From NCBI RefSeq assembly GCF_026212465.1, contig NC_080048.1, positions 28,598,979-28,662,978 on the forward strand: a stretch of DNA of 64,000 bases, read 5' to 3'. The position numbers were made by a program, and so were the translations under genes. This stretch comes from Amaranthus tricolor (taxonomy: Eukaryota > Streptophyta > Magnoliopsida > Caryophyllales > Amaranthaceae). Shown in pieces: positions 1-11,900 of the stretch (its first letter is position 1; the number at the start of each line of letters is the position of its first letter). A model generated the notes under the pieces. The model saw nothing but the letters and a program-made list of their open reading frames with translations. It was not told the origin of the DNA and did not search any database.

Positions 1-50
1 ATTAACCATGCTTACCAACCCCTTTCTCTTAATGTTTGTAAGGGATAAAT

Positions 51-729
51 TTTTCATACTATCCGTTTTCATAGGCTAGACCCATATTCCGATCTAGATC
101 TGCAGGTCTAAATTTGTAGGGCCCCAAATCCGAAATATGGATCCTGCGGATCCAATATCGGCTTTGGGTCCAAAACGGGTCCAACTTATTTTGGCATTTT
201 TGAATATGAATTTTGGTTTTATTATGCCTTTACAACGCGAGAATTATCAATTAATTTGTTTTTAAAACCAATACAATGATGTGGCCTTGTTTTAAGACTA
301 TGAGTCCTACTAAACTTAACATGTGTATATTTTTTTAAAAAAATTATAGCAAATTGAGAAGTTTCTTGTGATTTTCAATTTTTTGGAAACAATTGGTTAG
401 GGAAGCAGATGCAAGCTCAAAGGAAGAAGATAAGGGGACTTGTTAGTTCTATATTCCATTCATCAAAGTTTATTTGGGTAGTATTAGGTTGCTAGGCAGC
501 TAGGGCAGTGGGCTTTGGGTGTAAGTACAAATTGCATCTTATTAAATTTAAGGTTTTTTTTTTTAAATAAAACAAGTCCAAAGGATTCATGGGTCCGAGT
601 ATTGGTCTAATATAAACGGATCTAGACCCAACTTGGATCCAGCGGGTCTAAAATTTAGGACGCAGACCTGCAAAAAGAATTCGAATCCACAAATTTGGGT
701 TGGGTATTGGATCCATTGACATCCCTACA
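51..729. mobile_element. hAT-like non-autonomous relic
   Basis: The right end reads as the reverse complement of TAGGGATGTCAATGG, a terminal motif common in plant hAT-type repeats. Both flanks hold related GGTCC/GGATCC-rich segments (about 60-190 and 590-715) in opposite orientation. The left end near 51 is a guess: the candidate TAAGGGATAAAT is weak and the 8-bp flanks match only partly. No coding capacity is seen. Confidence 0.3.
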
Positions 730-1239
730 TTTTTACCCACATGTATTGCCTCTTCCTGTACATCAGCCCACATTTCTTCTATTGCATGCATGATACCATC
801 ATCAAAATCTAGCCCAGTTTGATTAACGGGTATAGCTAGAACTTGATTAATTGACTTGGGTCTCAGTTTCACCGATTGAATTTTGATGTTCTCTTTTTCG
901 AGCATGTTTACAACTCCATTTTAGTGTCGAGTCTCGTATTTTTCAATTGTTATTATGCATGTTACACAGGACTTTATCTTGATCATGTCTTCGAGTTAAT
1001 TTTTGGTATTTCAGGTGTTTTGAAGGCAACAAAGTCAAATTCCATATGTTTGAGACTCTGGCACATATTTTGAGACTCTCCAAAGGCCCCGCAAAGTTCA
1101 AAAGCTCCTTGTACCTCAAAGATGCAAAGAGGCTTGAACGGGAGTTGGCTTGGTCCGTCGAAAGACTTGGAAAACTTGGAAAACTTAATGATGCCTTAAT
1201 GATGTTGGCTTGGTCGAAATCCCCCAGTATCGGTCGAGA
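730..1239. other. Intergenic, no feature recognised
   Basis: Short open frames only, none with a recognisable domain. The stretch separates the hAT-like relic from the LTR-like DNA and may belong to either. Confidence 0.4.
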
Positions 1240-2830
1240 ATAAGTATTTTTTGTCGAACTTTGATACTTAAAGCAATAGAAGGTTTCTTCTCCAGCTGCT
1301 AGCTTCGGGCAAAGCCATGCCCACTTTGGTCAAATCCCTCAGCATTGGGCGAAGCCAGTATAGCTTCGGGCTAAGTCATGTGCTAGCAGGTTTTGGTCTG
1401 GGCGGGTCTTGAGCTTTGGGCGAAGCAAAAGCTACTTTTGTCGAATCCCTCAGCTTCGGACGAAGCCAGTACGACGAAGCTAATGTGCTACAGCTCTCTG
1501 TTTTGGTCGAAAGTTCGACTTCGACCGAGACTCTGAAATGCACTGATCCTCTGTTTTTTTTGCTGCTCTTCAAGCCAATAATTAAGGCTATTTTTGGGCA
1601 TTCAAAAACATTGTTCTTAGACTATATAAACCCCCATATTTTCCAGAATCATAATCACTAATTTTTGGTAGAAGCTTAGGACATCAACCCTATTTCTTTC
1701 TTCTAGTTTTATGCCCTAATTAATTTTATTTCTTTCATTAATGTCTTCCATTTAAGCTTTCTTTATTGTCTTCAACATTTACATTCAAGTTCTATTGAAG
1801 TATTCCCTTTGATATAAGTTTCCATTCCATTATAGCTTTCAAGTGATTTATTGCTTTCATTTATTGGTTTGTTTGATTTCATTGCTTTCATTATTGTTCT
1901 TGTTCAACTTATGCTTTATCTTTATGCTTCTCTACATTAATTTTGTTCATAGAATAGAATCTTAAGCTTTTCTTAGTTCATTAACCCTAGTTTTATACTT
2001 TTATTGCTTTTTTTATTCTACATCTTCATGTTTCTACCTTTGAGCAATTGGATTTCAAGCTTGTTTATGAATCTTCATCACTTCGTTATTGTAGCATTAA
2101 TATTGTGGTTTGTGAGTATTATTCTCTTTATTGCTCTTAAGTCTTATCATTATATTTATTGCTTTCCTTTTGCATTTATTGCTTCTCTAGAATAGTTATT
2201 ACACCTATTCATTACTCTTTATTGTTTTATTTATGTTAATCATGCTCATGGTTGTTGCTTTATTTATTGTCATTGTCTTATATATTTCAATCATGTGTGA
2301 GTAGTTCTTTAAGGGGTTTGATTAGTGAAACCTTAGGAAAGACCATGTGTTTCATTGTATAGGATTAGAGAAAAGATAACAATACTCAGTCATTGAAACT
2401 CGATACGAATCTTATCCTGCAACTCCTTGAGAGACATAGGGCGATTATAGGTCGTTCGTGTGACTTTTGGGCTCACCAACTTCCTCTCGTTATCTAGAGT
2501 ATCTAGATTAGTTATTGTTTGATTTTCTCTAACCTAATATATCTTCTTTCAAATCACTTTCCTAGGGTGAATCTAATCTCAACCCTATTTTCTTCCCTTT
2601 GATTTATATTGTTGCTTACCCTTGCTTGTTATTTCTGTCATTAGTTTTAGACATACCTTAACTCATAAAACCTCGCTATATTAAGACATAGAATATATTG
2701 ATATCCCTTGTTTTCGTGGTTCGATCCCCTACTCCATTATACTTGTGTATTGCGTAGGTTGTTATAAATATTGTTTGATTAAGGTTTATCATAACGATTA
2801 TGAACACCGCCTATCAAATATGGACTAATT
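1240..2830 (+). mobile_element. Probable decayed LTR (Ty3 Tat/Athila-like)
   Basis: There is no durable ORF. 1280-1480 repeats short dyads of the form AGCTTCGG-CGAAGC. A TATA-like TATATAAACCCCC lies near 1623, followed by T-rich leader-like DNA. 2300-2800 contains AGACATAGGGCGATTATAGG and a GGTTCGATCCCC block, as seen near the 3' ends of long LTRs of Tat/Athila-type Ty3 elements. Neither terminus, PBS nor TSD could be fixed, so this is a relic call resting on texture and remembered family features. Confidence 0.3.
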
Positions 2831-4044
2831 TCACCTACTGGAATGGTTTGAATTTGTTCAGCATTCAAAGTTTCAAATCTGCTACTCCTTATTGGCAACT
2901 TCGAAGAAACTTTCAGTGGAACCTTTTGCGAATTACACATGCTTCTTCCATGACCCTCTCTTTACCCTTTATTTTTGGTTTTTCTAAGGAATCTTACTAC
3001 CTTAAGTCATCTTCAGCATTTAACTTGCCAAGACAAATGAAAATAAGATCACATCCATGTTAATCAAGAAACATTCCAACCAAATTATTGTCATTATTTA
3101 AATACCAAGCATTCTTGTATTAAAAATACCAAAATGCAGGTGAGTACCTAATTTCGTCCTCCCAATCAAGTGCTAGGTCCAACAAAATGTCCTTATTAGT
3201 ATCATCTACATGAATATCTACCGGAAGCCCTTATATTGAAACCTTAACAAAATTCTATCACACATTCTTTTTATAGGAAAAATTACCTAAAATAATCCAA
3301 TCTTTTCATGATTGTCCTATAATAATTTCAACTATTGACTAACCATGAATAGTCCAGCTTTAGGGGTATTTGCCTAGAGTAAACTAAGGTAACCCGATGA
3401 CTTCTTATAGTTGGTAATTCACCCAAAAGTAAACTGAAAATTAATGTAAAATTAGTTAAAATTTTGAAAATTTACATATATAATTCTAAATAATAAAAAA
3501 ATATCATAATTTTTTTAACATTTTATTTTAATTTATCTTTTTTTAAAAAACAAAGTTGCTATAATAAGTCATCAGGTTACCGAGTTTACTTTAGGAAAAT
3601 ATCTCTCAAAGTTGGAATTATTCATGGTTGATCAATAGGTGGGATTATTATAGGAAAATCATGAACATGTTGGATTATTCTAGGTAATTTTTCCTAAAAA
3701 AACATACATGAAAATTCATCAATTAAACTATACAACCCTTAATGTAAAGTTCATTGACTAAATGCTGCAGAACAAAAATTATATAACCAACCTACATTAA
3801 ATCAAATTGCTTGCTATTCTAATACTCAAAAATCATACAAAAGATTACTCACCTTTATTGCTTGCTTAAACTTCGAAATTCCTTTAAAATCTGAGTTTCT
3901 TAAACAATCGATTTCTTTCAAAATCTTTGAAATCATGGGTTGAACTTGAACAATACCTTCATCAAATACGCGAAATTTGGATGTAAGAGATAAAGAAATT
4001 TCGGAAAAACCTTCGAAATCAAGGATTTCAAATTCTTCAGCCAA
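2831..4044 (-). pseudogene. Decayed gene fragment, minus strand
   Basis: On the minus strand 4044 to about 3853 is open for 64 codons, starting LAEEFEILDFEGF, and ends at a good donor (AAG|GTGAGT). It has no ATG at the open end. A second plausible segment near 3230-3145 encodes LPVDIHVDDTNKDILLDLAL, and a third stretch near 2940-2990 is broken by stops. A MITE (3274-3696) occupies the presumed intron. I do not recognise the protein. The pieces could be remnants of one gene or chance open frames. Confidence 0.25.
3274..3696. mobile_element. Foldback MITE with ~135-bp inverted repeats
   Basis: The left arm begins TAGGAAAAATTACCTA and the right arm is its reverse complement ending TAGGTAATTTTTCCTA. 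The similarity continues inward for about 135 bp, to TGACTTCTTATAG against the complement of CTATAATAAGTCA. If TA is the target duplication the element is GGAAAAATTACC...GGTAATTTTTCC. The loop is AT-rich and non-coding. Related arms occur at 30683/32160 and at 48250/56714. Confidence 0.75.
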
Positions 4045-4172
4045 AGTTCTTTAAATTTAAACTTGAAAATTTGGGGTTAACATTCGATTAGTTTTTTGAA
4101 GAGCATGCAAACTCAAAGTTCATTTCTTTTGTGAAAATCATTAAAAACACTTGGCATCCTATGTTAATTAAC
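3697..4172. other. Host flank of element A
   Basis: Contains the minus-strand open segment described above and ends in TTAAC (4168-4172), the target duplication of element A. This DNA was originally continuous with 8477 onward. Confidence 0.6.
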
Positions 4173-4983
4173 TGTTAAAGCAAGTACCAATAATCTTAAT
4201 GATGGCGTTAACTTTAAACATATAATCGAACATGCTTTGTCTTGTACTTTAGAGAGGTTCGATAAAAATGTGTCGAATATGGGTGATTTAAGGTTTGGAA
4301 CGATTGATAAGAGTTGCTGGATCAAAGCAACAAATAAAGAAGCAGACTGTGAGTGGCTCGACCACCGCTCGATCGAGTAAAGTATTGCTCGAACGGTCGA
4401 GCGGTGTTGGCTCGGTCGAGCAAAATGTCCAGAACAAGTTAGTAGCTTCACTGGAAGCTCGCTCGACCGAGCGAGGTAGTGGCTCGGTCGAGCGGAAGTC
4501 CAGCAGACTACCTTGGATCCTGTCTTTGGTCAGAATTTGTAGTGACTATGCAATAATGTGGTGCATTACTCTATTGTTTATTGTAATGTTTATTGTCATG
4601 GTAAATTAGATTGTTAATTGGGATGTTACATGTGAGTTTATGGTGATTTATGAGGGAATACTAAGAGTGATGAATATCTTGCCTATAAATAGGATTCATC
4701 ACTCATAGTAACATTCACCACAAAAACACACATATTGTTGAGAGGGCTATTGCATTGTTAGAAACTTGAGAGTGTTCTTACTTTGCTTTAGTATTTGTGG
4801 TCTTGAGAGATAATTCTCAAGATAAGGGAGGTTTATTATACTTGTAATTGTTGAATTCATTATAATAAACTATATTTGAGGGGGAGGTATTCAAGATACC
4901 TCATAAACACTTGTGTTCAATCTTTTGCATTATATTTTTCATTTGTTTTTCATTGTTGAACCTCTTTGAGACTTTTGTTTTCA
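4173..4983 (+). repeat. LTR_A, 5' copy
   Basis: Starts TGTTAAAGC, ends TTTTCA. About 4350-4500 is dense in CpG-rich dyads such as GCTCGACCGAGC and CTCGGTCGAGC. A TATA box CTATAAATAG lies at 4683-4692. Partner: 7661-8471. Confidence 0.85.
4683..4692 (+). promoter_or_regulatory. TATA box in LTR_A
   Basis: CTATAAATAG about 300 bp before the LTR end, the expected place for the U3/R promoter. It is conserved in the 3' copies near 8172 and 17759. Confidence 0.55.
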
Positions 4984-4985
4984 AT

Positions 4986-4997
4986 TGGTACCAGAGC
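4986..4997 (+). other. Primer-binding site of element A
   Basis: TGGTACCAGAGC, complementary to the 3' end of initiator tRNA-Met with one common variant base, two bases after the LTR end. Confidence 0.75.
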
Positions 4998-5058
4998 GGG
5001 AGTGCTTATTGGGCTATTTAGGGTGTGAAAGTGAGGTTAAAAGAGCAAGAAAGACACA

Positions 5059-5206
5059 ATGAATAAAGGGAAAAGTTTCACTATTTCATTATTTGATGGA
5101 AAAATCAATTTTGCCATATGGAAGAGTTCGGTAGAAGATTTTTTGGTGCAACTAGGCATCGATGATGCGCTTTTGAAGGAGAGGCCAAATAATGTAGAAG
5201 AAGGAA
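5059..5206 (+). pseudogene. Element A gag, N-terminal part
   Basis: ATG at 5059 opens a Copia gag: MNKGKSFTISLFDGK, then FAIWKSSVEDFLVQLGI, the typical start of a Tork-like capsid domain. The frame is cut at 5206 by the B LTR (TSD AGGAA, 5202-5206) and resumes at 6635 in the same reading register. Downstream codons of the ORF (to 5289) are B LTR sequence, not gag. Confidence 0.8.
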
Positions 5207-6634
5207 TGTTGGACCTCTTGAGTTTTGATGATGACTACACTTTAACAAATATGTGTTTAGAGATTTTGTGCAGGTCGATATCTGATTAATTGTGATCGTT
5301 GATAGTACCTATGGCTTAGTTCATGGGAATATACATGTCAAAAGGTTTCAAGAGATGTTAGAAGAGTATATCACGTGGGATGTAAAATGGAGACAGGAAG
5401 TCTACTGTTCCCAGGTTTGATGTTCTAGCAAGTTGGAATTTGGAGACAGCGCAGTGTTCCCAAACTGAAGTCAATTTACGTTAGCTAATAAATTCTATCT
5501 TTTATTTTTTAGTTAATGTATTTTAAATTAATTTGTTGCAGTAATAATTTATTAAAGTTAATTGGCAAATCGTTTTTTATTAAATAAAATGGATTCACGT
5601 TTTAATTCGTTAAGATCCTTTATTTTAGGATCTATCTTTAGTAAATCCTGGATTTGTTAAAAATAGAATTAACTAACTTTGAATTGGTCTTAGCAAATCT
5701 TTCTAACCGGTTTTATTCCTAAAAAATAGCAAGCAATCATTTCCACTAAGATTAACCGTTCTCTATTAATAGCAAAAACGTTCCAGCAGGTTGGTACTGG
5801 AACAGGAACAGCTGTTAAAAGAAACTGCTGCTTAAAGGGAACAGAAGCTATTTTAGTAAATGGGAACAGCGGTTATTGTTTGTCTACACGTGTGATTTGA
5901 CTTAATCAAATCTTATGGAAATAACCGTGTGTTTGCTTAATCCACATTACTCCCATGATCTCTTGATAGTGGGATGATGGATTGGATTATTCCATTTTCT
6001 TAGGAATATTATTTTCTATAAATTGCAAGTTAATTCCGGTTTTTAAGTGATGAGAAGTAATCCAACGTTTTGTGCTTAAGTGTTTTTCATACGTTTTTGT
6101 TGGATTTTACAAGAAATATTTTGTTCTTAAAGTTGCCAATTAATTTATAATATTTTCTTGATGCAACTCTTTGATTTATTTTAGAGAATTTCTATCCTTT
6201 TTGTAAGGGATTTTGAGAGTTTATGTAATTAGACTCGGGTGAGTCTAAGGGGGAAGTTAGATAGCTTTTAGTGAAGCTAGAGAGGATTAGCTTATTGTAA
6301 AGCTAAGTTTGTTGCTTTGAGTAAAGCAATTAGAGAGTGAAGAGTTGGCCTAGTTGTTTCGCTTCAAGTGAAGTAAGGTGTTTATTGTAATTGTAACTAA
6401 TTGCCTTAAACATAGTGAAGTTGTTAGAAATCCCAAGTGGTCGTGGTTTTTCCTTTTGTTTAGGCCCAAAAGGTTTCCACGTAAAATCGTGCGTCTCTCT
6501 TATTATTTTGCTCTTAGTTTAAGCTTTATTTATTTTGAATAATTCCGCAAAAACAGGGCACAATCGCTTAAACTTGCAACAACAACAATTCACCCCCCCT
6601 CTTGTTGCTGTTCCCGTTCCTAATTGAATCAACA
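5207..6634 (+). mobile_element. LTR_B inserted in gag of A (solo LTR)
   Basis: 1428 bp, begins TGTTGGACC and ends AATCAACA, flanked on both sides by AGGAA (5202-5206, 6635-6639). It matches the 3' LTR of B at 14794-16221 at the same length, with no difference noticed by eye. It is followed directly by A sequence rather than B internal DNA, so it is structurally a solo LTR. The end region with a C-rich CACCCCCCCTCTTG is typical of Sirevirus-type LTRs. No long ORF. Confidence 0.85.
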
Positions 6635-7645
6635 AGGAAGATGGACACAAATGAGAAAGAAGGCGGTGAGCACAATCCGGCTTGCCATTGCATCCGAAAT
6701 CAAGTATCACTACTTGAAAGAGACCGATCCCGGTGAGTTGTTGGAAAAATTACAAACGGTGTATGCTTCCAAATCCCTAACTAATAAACTTTGCTTGAGG
6801 TGGGAGTTGTATCAACTCATGAAGGATGAAGATACAACAATGCAAGACCACATTAACACATTTAACAAGTTGGTGTGCCAATTGTTAAACGCCGATGAAA
6901 AGTTGACCGATGAAGAACAAGCGTTACTACTTTTGGCTTCACTTCCCAAGGACTATAGAAACATAGTCCAAAAATTGCTCATAGGTAGGGATTCTATCAC
7001 TCTTGATCAAGCATTAGCGGCGTTGAGAGAGAATGATAGGTTCATGGTGAGTAGAGAGGGGGAAGAAAAGAAGAATGTTGGGGATGGCTTGTTTAGTGAG
7101 GATTCTAATAGGGGAAGAACCAAGGAAAGATATCAAGGAAGGGGTAAGTCTCGTGGGAAGGATGATCTTAGTAACAAAGAGTGTTACTATTGTAAGAAAA
7201 AGGGGCACATACAAATGATGTGCAAGGAATTTAAGGAAGACCTTAAGAGAATGAGAAACTTAAGGGATAGTGGAAGGATTGAGAATGAGAGTAGCGGGAA
7301 TGCCGCTCTAGGTTTTGTTGAAGATGATGACTATGATGGGGCTGGTGAGGTTATGATTGAGACACATGGAGGTGTCAAAAGAAGGCTTCGTGATGTAAGG
7401 TATGTACCTAAGTTTGAGAGGAACCTTATTTCATTAGGTAGACTTGAGAGTAAAGGATGCACTTTCAAAGCAAGTGGAGTGGTTTTGAAAGTCATTAGAG
7501 GGAGCATGGTGCTCATGAAGGGAGTAAGGAGTAAGAGAAACTTGTATGAGTTACAAGTTGATTGTGGTAGCCTAGGCCACAAAGGTGTTGGTGATAGTGT
7601 GTTTGGGTCAAAGAGAGTTACTTTTGAGGATAATAAGAGTATTGG
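6635..7645 (+). pseudogene. Element A gag, C-terminal part with CCHC knuckle
   Basis: Continues gag after the B LTR: capsid core (LRWELYQLMKDEDTTMQDHI, LLASLPKDYRNIV), a basic linker, then a zinc knuckle CYYCKKKGHIQMMC (C-x2-C-x4-H-x4-C) near 7180-7222. It then passes in frame into RYVPKFERNLISLGRL and a basic GSMVLMKGVRSKRNLYEL, which in full Copia elements lie between protease and integrase. The protease active site and everything after the pre-integrase region are missing, and the frame runs on into the polypurine tract and LTR, stopping at 7868. The short fused reading frame is clean, which suggests the deletion predates copying. Confidence 0.75.
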
Positions 7646-7660
7646 ACTTAAGGGGGAGAT

Positions 7661-8471
7661 TGTTAAAGCAAGTACCAATAATCTTAATTATGGCGTTAAC
7701 TTTAAATATATAATCGAACATGCTTTGTCTTGTACTTTAGAGAGGGTCGATAAAGATGTGTCGAATATGGGTGATTTAAGGTTTGGAACGATTGATAAGA
7801 GTTGCTTGACAAAGCAACAAATAAAGAAGCAGACTGTGAGTGGCTCGACCAACCGCTCGATCGAGTAAAGTATTGCTCGACCGGTCGAGCGGTGTTGGCT
7901 CGGTCGAGCAAGATGTCCAGGACAAGTCAGTAGCTTCACCGGAAGCTCGCTTGACCGAGCGAGGTAGTGGCTTGGTCGAGCGGAAGTCCAGAAAACTACC
8001 TTGGATCCTGTCTTTGGTCAGAATTTGTAGTGACTATGCAATAATGTGGTGCATTACTCTATTGTTTATTGTAATGTTTATTTTCATGGTAAATTAGATT
8101 GTTAATTGGGATGTTACATGTGAGTTTATGGTGACTTATGAGGGAATACTAGGAGTGATGAATATCTTGCCTATAAATAGGATTCATCACTCATAGTAAC
8201 ATTCACCACAAAAACACACATATTGTTGAGAGGGCTATTGCATTGTTAGAAACTTGAGAGTGTTCTTACTTTGCTTTAGTATTTGTGGTCTTGAGAGATA
8301 GTTCTCAAGATAAGGGAGGTTTATTATACTTGTAATTGTTGAATTCATTATAATAAACTATATTTAAGGGGTAGGTATTCAAGATACCTCATAAACACTT
8401 GTGTTCAATCTTTTGCATTATATTTTTCATTTGTTTTTCATTGTTGAACCTCTTTGAGACTTTAGTTTACA
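7661..8471 (+). repeat. LTR_A, 3' copy (first block)
   Basis: Same 811-bp length as 4173-4983, follows the polypurine tract, ends ACA before the TSD TTAAC. It carries the CpG-dyad cluster and the TATA box. Confidence 0.85.
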
Positions 8472-8951
8472 TTAACAATTGACTAATGTTTTTTTTTTTT
8501 GGTGAAAAAGGGACATTACGTTTAAATTTGGTAAACGTAAGGATTACCACTTGATTTCAAAAAATATTTGTCTATGACGTGGAAAATTCAATACCTCGTT
8601 GTTATCACATTAAATATCCAAAATCTTCTATACATATACTAAAATAAAACACGCTTACATCAGCAAAACTAAAAGCTGATGAGATGTCAGCTTCTAAGTA
8701 ATTTTTTTTCTCCAATTTGTTTATGATGATGTCATAGAAGTTTAAACTACAAATTTACTTGTGATTAATATTAACTTTATGTGTGAAGTTTCAAATACCA
8801 AACTTTTCGAAAAATGTGGAAAACACTCTATAATTGAAATTATTATGGAATACATGCTTGGTAAAAGCATTAAAGAACGTCAAACTATTAATGTGCATAT
8901 TGTTTTTTAAATACATGGAAAATTGGACATCCATGTCTCTTAACAATAGTG
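8472..8951. other. Genomic flank of A (first copy)
   Basis: Host DNA right of A, starting with the TSD TTAAC; AT-rich, no gene seen. Repeated at 18059-18537. It ends at the junction with B. Confidence 0.6.
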
Positions 8952-8995
8952 TTTTTTAAGCCTATGATGGGGGAACAGTAACCTTCGGTGACAAT

Positions 8996-11900
8996 ATGAA
9001 GGGTGAGATAATCGCCAAAGGAAAGGTTGGAAGGTCATGTTCCCACGCCATTGATAATGTATTTTTAGTCGAGAATTTGAAACACAACTTACTCAGCATT
9101 TCTCAATTTTGTGATAAGGGTAACTCTGTAAACTTTACTTCTGAAAAGTGCATTATTTCTAGGAACGACACAGGAGACATCATTCTTGAGGGAATCAGAA
9201 AAGGGAACACTTATGTGGTGGACCTGGACACTGTTCCCAGAAACAGTCTAACGTGTCTAAGTGTTATAGAAGACGACCCACTTCTTTGGCATAAGCGTCT
9301 AGGTCATGCTAGTTATTCATTGATTAATACATTAAGATCTACTGACCTAGTTAGAGGACTACCATCTATAAAATTCCTTAAGGATGAAATATGTGATCCT
9401 TGTGCCAAAGGAAAACAAGTAAGGTCATCTTTTAAACCAAAGAATGTTGTGACCACCTCAAAAACGCTTGAATTATTACACATGGATTTGTGTGGACCTA
9501 TGAGAATACAAAGCCGTAGTGGCAAGAGATATGTGTTTGTTATTGTTGATGATTATAGTAGATTTACATGGACTTTATTTTTAGTTAGTAAAGATGAAGC
9601 CTTTAATGAGTTTGTCTCTTTCGCTAACAAAATACAAAAATCTACCAATAATCAAATTGTTCACATAAGGTCAGATCATGGTAAAGAATTTGAAAATTCA
9701 AGCTTTATGAGTTATTGCAATGAACATGGAATAAGTCACAATTTTTCCGCCCCTAGAACACCACAACAAAATGGTGTAGTAGAAAGGAAAAATAGAACTT
9801 TAGAAGAAATGGCTAGGACTATGTTGATTGCTAGTGGTTTACCTAGAAATTTTTGGGCCGAGGCTGTTAATACTGCATGTTATATTTTAAATAGAGTATT
9901 GATAAGACCAATCACTTCTAAGACACCCTATGAACTGTTTAAAGGTGTTAAACCAAATATTGCCTATTTTCGTGTGTTTGGATGCAAATGTTTTGTACAT
10001 GTTAATGGAAAACGGAATATAGGTAAATTTGATGAAAGAAGTGATGAAGCAGTATTTCTTGGCTACTCATCTGAAAGTAAGGCATATAGAGTCTATAACA
10101 AAAGAACAATGGGCGTGGAAGAATCCGTTCACATAATTTTCGATGAAACTAACTTTTTGTCAAGTGAACAGGATACAAATAATTTTAAGATAGGTCTTGC
10201 AAATCTAGAAGAAGATGATGAAGAATTGAAAGTGCATGATCAAGAAACAGCTGGTGAACAGCCGGTTCCAGCAGAAGCAGAAAGTACTGATCAAGTTCAG
10301 GAACTGCCAGAACATCAGGAACAGCAGACTGTTCCCAATCCAGCTGTTCCTACATATGAGCAGAACAATCCAGTAGCTGAACAGAATGTTAATCAAGCTG
10401 ATGAACCAGAACATGCTACTGTTCCCACAAGAGATTTTATGCCAAAACCTTGGAGATATCAAAAATACCATCCTCTTGATTTGATTGTAAGTGACTTAAA
10501 TAAAGGAACACAAACTAGATCTCAAATGAGAAACTTTTGTGCACATTTTGCGTTCCTATCATCACTTGAACCCAAAAATCATGAAGAAGCTCTAAGGGAT
10601 TCGGAATGGGTAGTAGCCATGCAAGATGAATTGAACGAATTTGAAAGGAACAAAGTATGGCATTTAGAACCCAAACCGAAACACAAGAAGGTAATTGGTT
10701 TGAAATGGGTATTTCGGAACAAACTAGATGAGCATGGAATAATTGTAAGAAACAAAGCAAGGCTCGTGGTCAAAGGGTACAATCAACAAGAAGGTATTGA
10801 TTATACTGAGACATTTGCTCCAGTAGCAAGGTTAGAAGCTATTAGAATTTTAATTTCTTTTGCTGCATTTATGAACTTTAAATTATATCAAATGGATGTG
10901 AAATGTGCTTTCTTGAATGGTTTTCTTGATGAAGAAGTTTTTGTTGAACAACCGCCTGGCTTTGAGAATACCTCGTGTCTTGATCATGTCTATAAGCTTG
11001 ATAAAGCTCTTTATGGGTTGAAACAAGCTCCAAGGCAATGGTATGAAAGACTATCAAAGTTTTTGATCCAAAATGACTTTATTAGAGGTAAAATTGATAA
11101 AACCTTATTCTTTAAGAATAAAGGTTCCAATATATTAGTTGTTCAAATATATGTTGATGATATTATTTTTGGTGCCACAAATGAATTGCTATGTAAAGAA
11201 TTTGCTAACCTTATGAGCACTGAATTTGAAATGAGCATGATGGGAGAATTAAATTTCTTTCTTGGTTTGCAAATTAAACAAACTGCTAATGGTATCTTTA
11301 TTCATCAACAAAAATATATAAAAGAACTTCTTAAGAAATATGGCTTGAATAACGCTAAAACCAACCATACACCCATGGCTACTAATCTAAGATTAGATGA
11401 AGATACAAATGGAACAAATATTGACCAAACTATGTATAGAGGCATGATTGGATCTTTATTATATCTAACTGCTAGTAGACCCGATATTGCATTTAGTGTT
11501 GGTCTATGTGCGAGATTTCAATCTAACCCTAAAGAATCACATCTAACTGCAGTGAAACGTATTTTGAGATATCTAAAGGGAACAGATGATTTATCATTAT
11601 TTTATCCTAAAAGTGATGTCTTTGATTTGAAAGGCTTTAGTGATGCAGATTATGCAGGAGATCTTGTTAATAGAAAAAGCACGTCAGGTATGGTACAATT
11701 TCTTGGCTCATGTTTAGTTTCGTGGAGTTCCAAGAAACAAAACACTGTTGCATTATCAACTGCTGAAGCTGAGTACGTAGCAGCAGCAGCTTGCTGTTCC
11801 CAAATGATATGGATAAAGCAGCAGCTAAGAGACTTTGGTATTAAGTATGCATGTGTTCCTATTTATTGCGATAATACCAGTGCCATATGCATATCCAAAG

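Larger units (their letters stand above)
4173..8471 (+). mobile_element. Element A: gag-only Copia (TR-GAG type)
   Basis: The two LTRs are 811 bp each (4173-4983 and 7661-8471), with TG...CA ends and the TSD TTAAC at 4168-4172 and 8472-8476. A primer-binding site TGGTACCAGAGC (4986-4997) and a polypurine tract AAGGGGGAGAT just before 7661 are present. The interior encodes gag, a CCHC knuckle and a scrap of the protease/pre-integrase region, but no integrase, RT or RNase H, so A depended on enzymes in trans or was deleted after insertion. By eye the LTRs differ at about 25 sites (~3%). A was interrupted by the B LTR at 5207-6634. Gag and pre-integrase residues resemble the Tork lineage of Copia. 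Confidence 0.85.
5207..8951 (+). repeat. Long direct repeat, copy 1
   Basis: LTR_B + rest of A + 480 bp of genomic flank. It is repeated at 14794-18537. Line-by-line reading shows only a T-run length change near 8490, one G/C change near 8570 and one more T-run change near 8700. The copy ends at ACAATAGTG, after which the sequence jumps into the protease region of B. Confidence 0.85.

Noticed and set aside
2715..2735. GGTTCGATCCCC resembles a tRNA T-arm
   Set aside because: No acceptor, D or anticodon stems around it; it fits the 3' part of an LTR-like relic.
7331..7678. 115-codon minus-strand ORF (and its copy at 16918-17265)
   Set aside because: Antisense shadow of gag in element A.
5207..8951. 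Reading the whole 3.74-kb repeat as one very long LTR of B
   Set aside because: TG/CA ends and AGGAA duplications delimit a 1428-bp LTR; the rest contains gag, LTR and TSD of element A.
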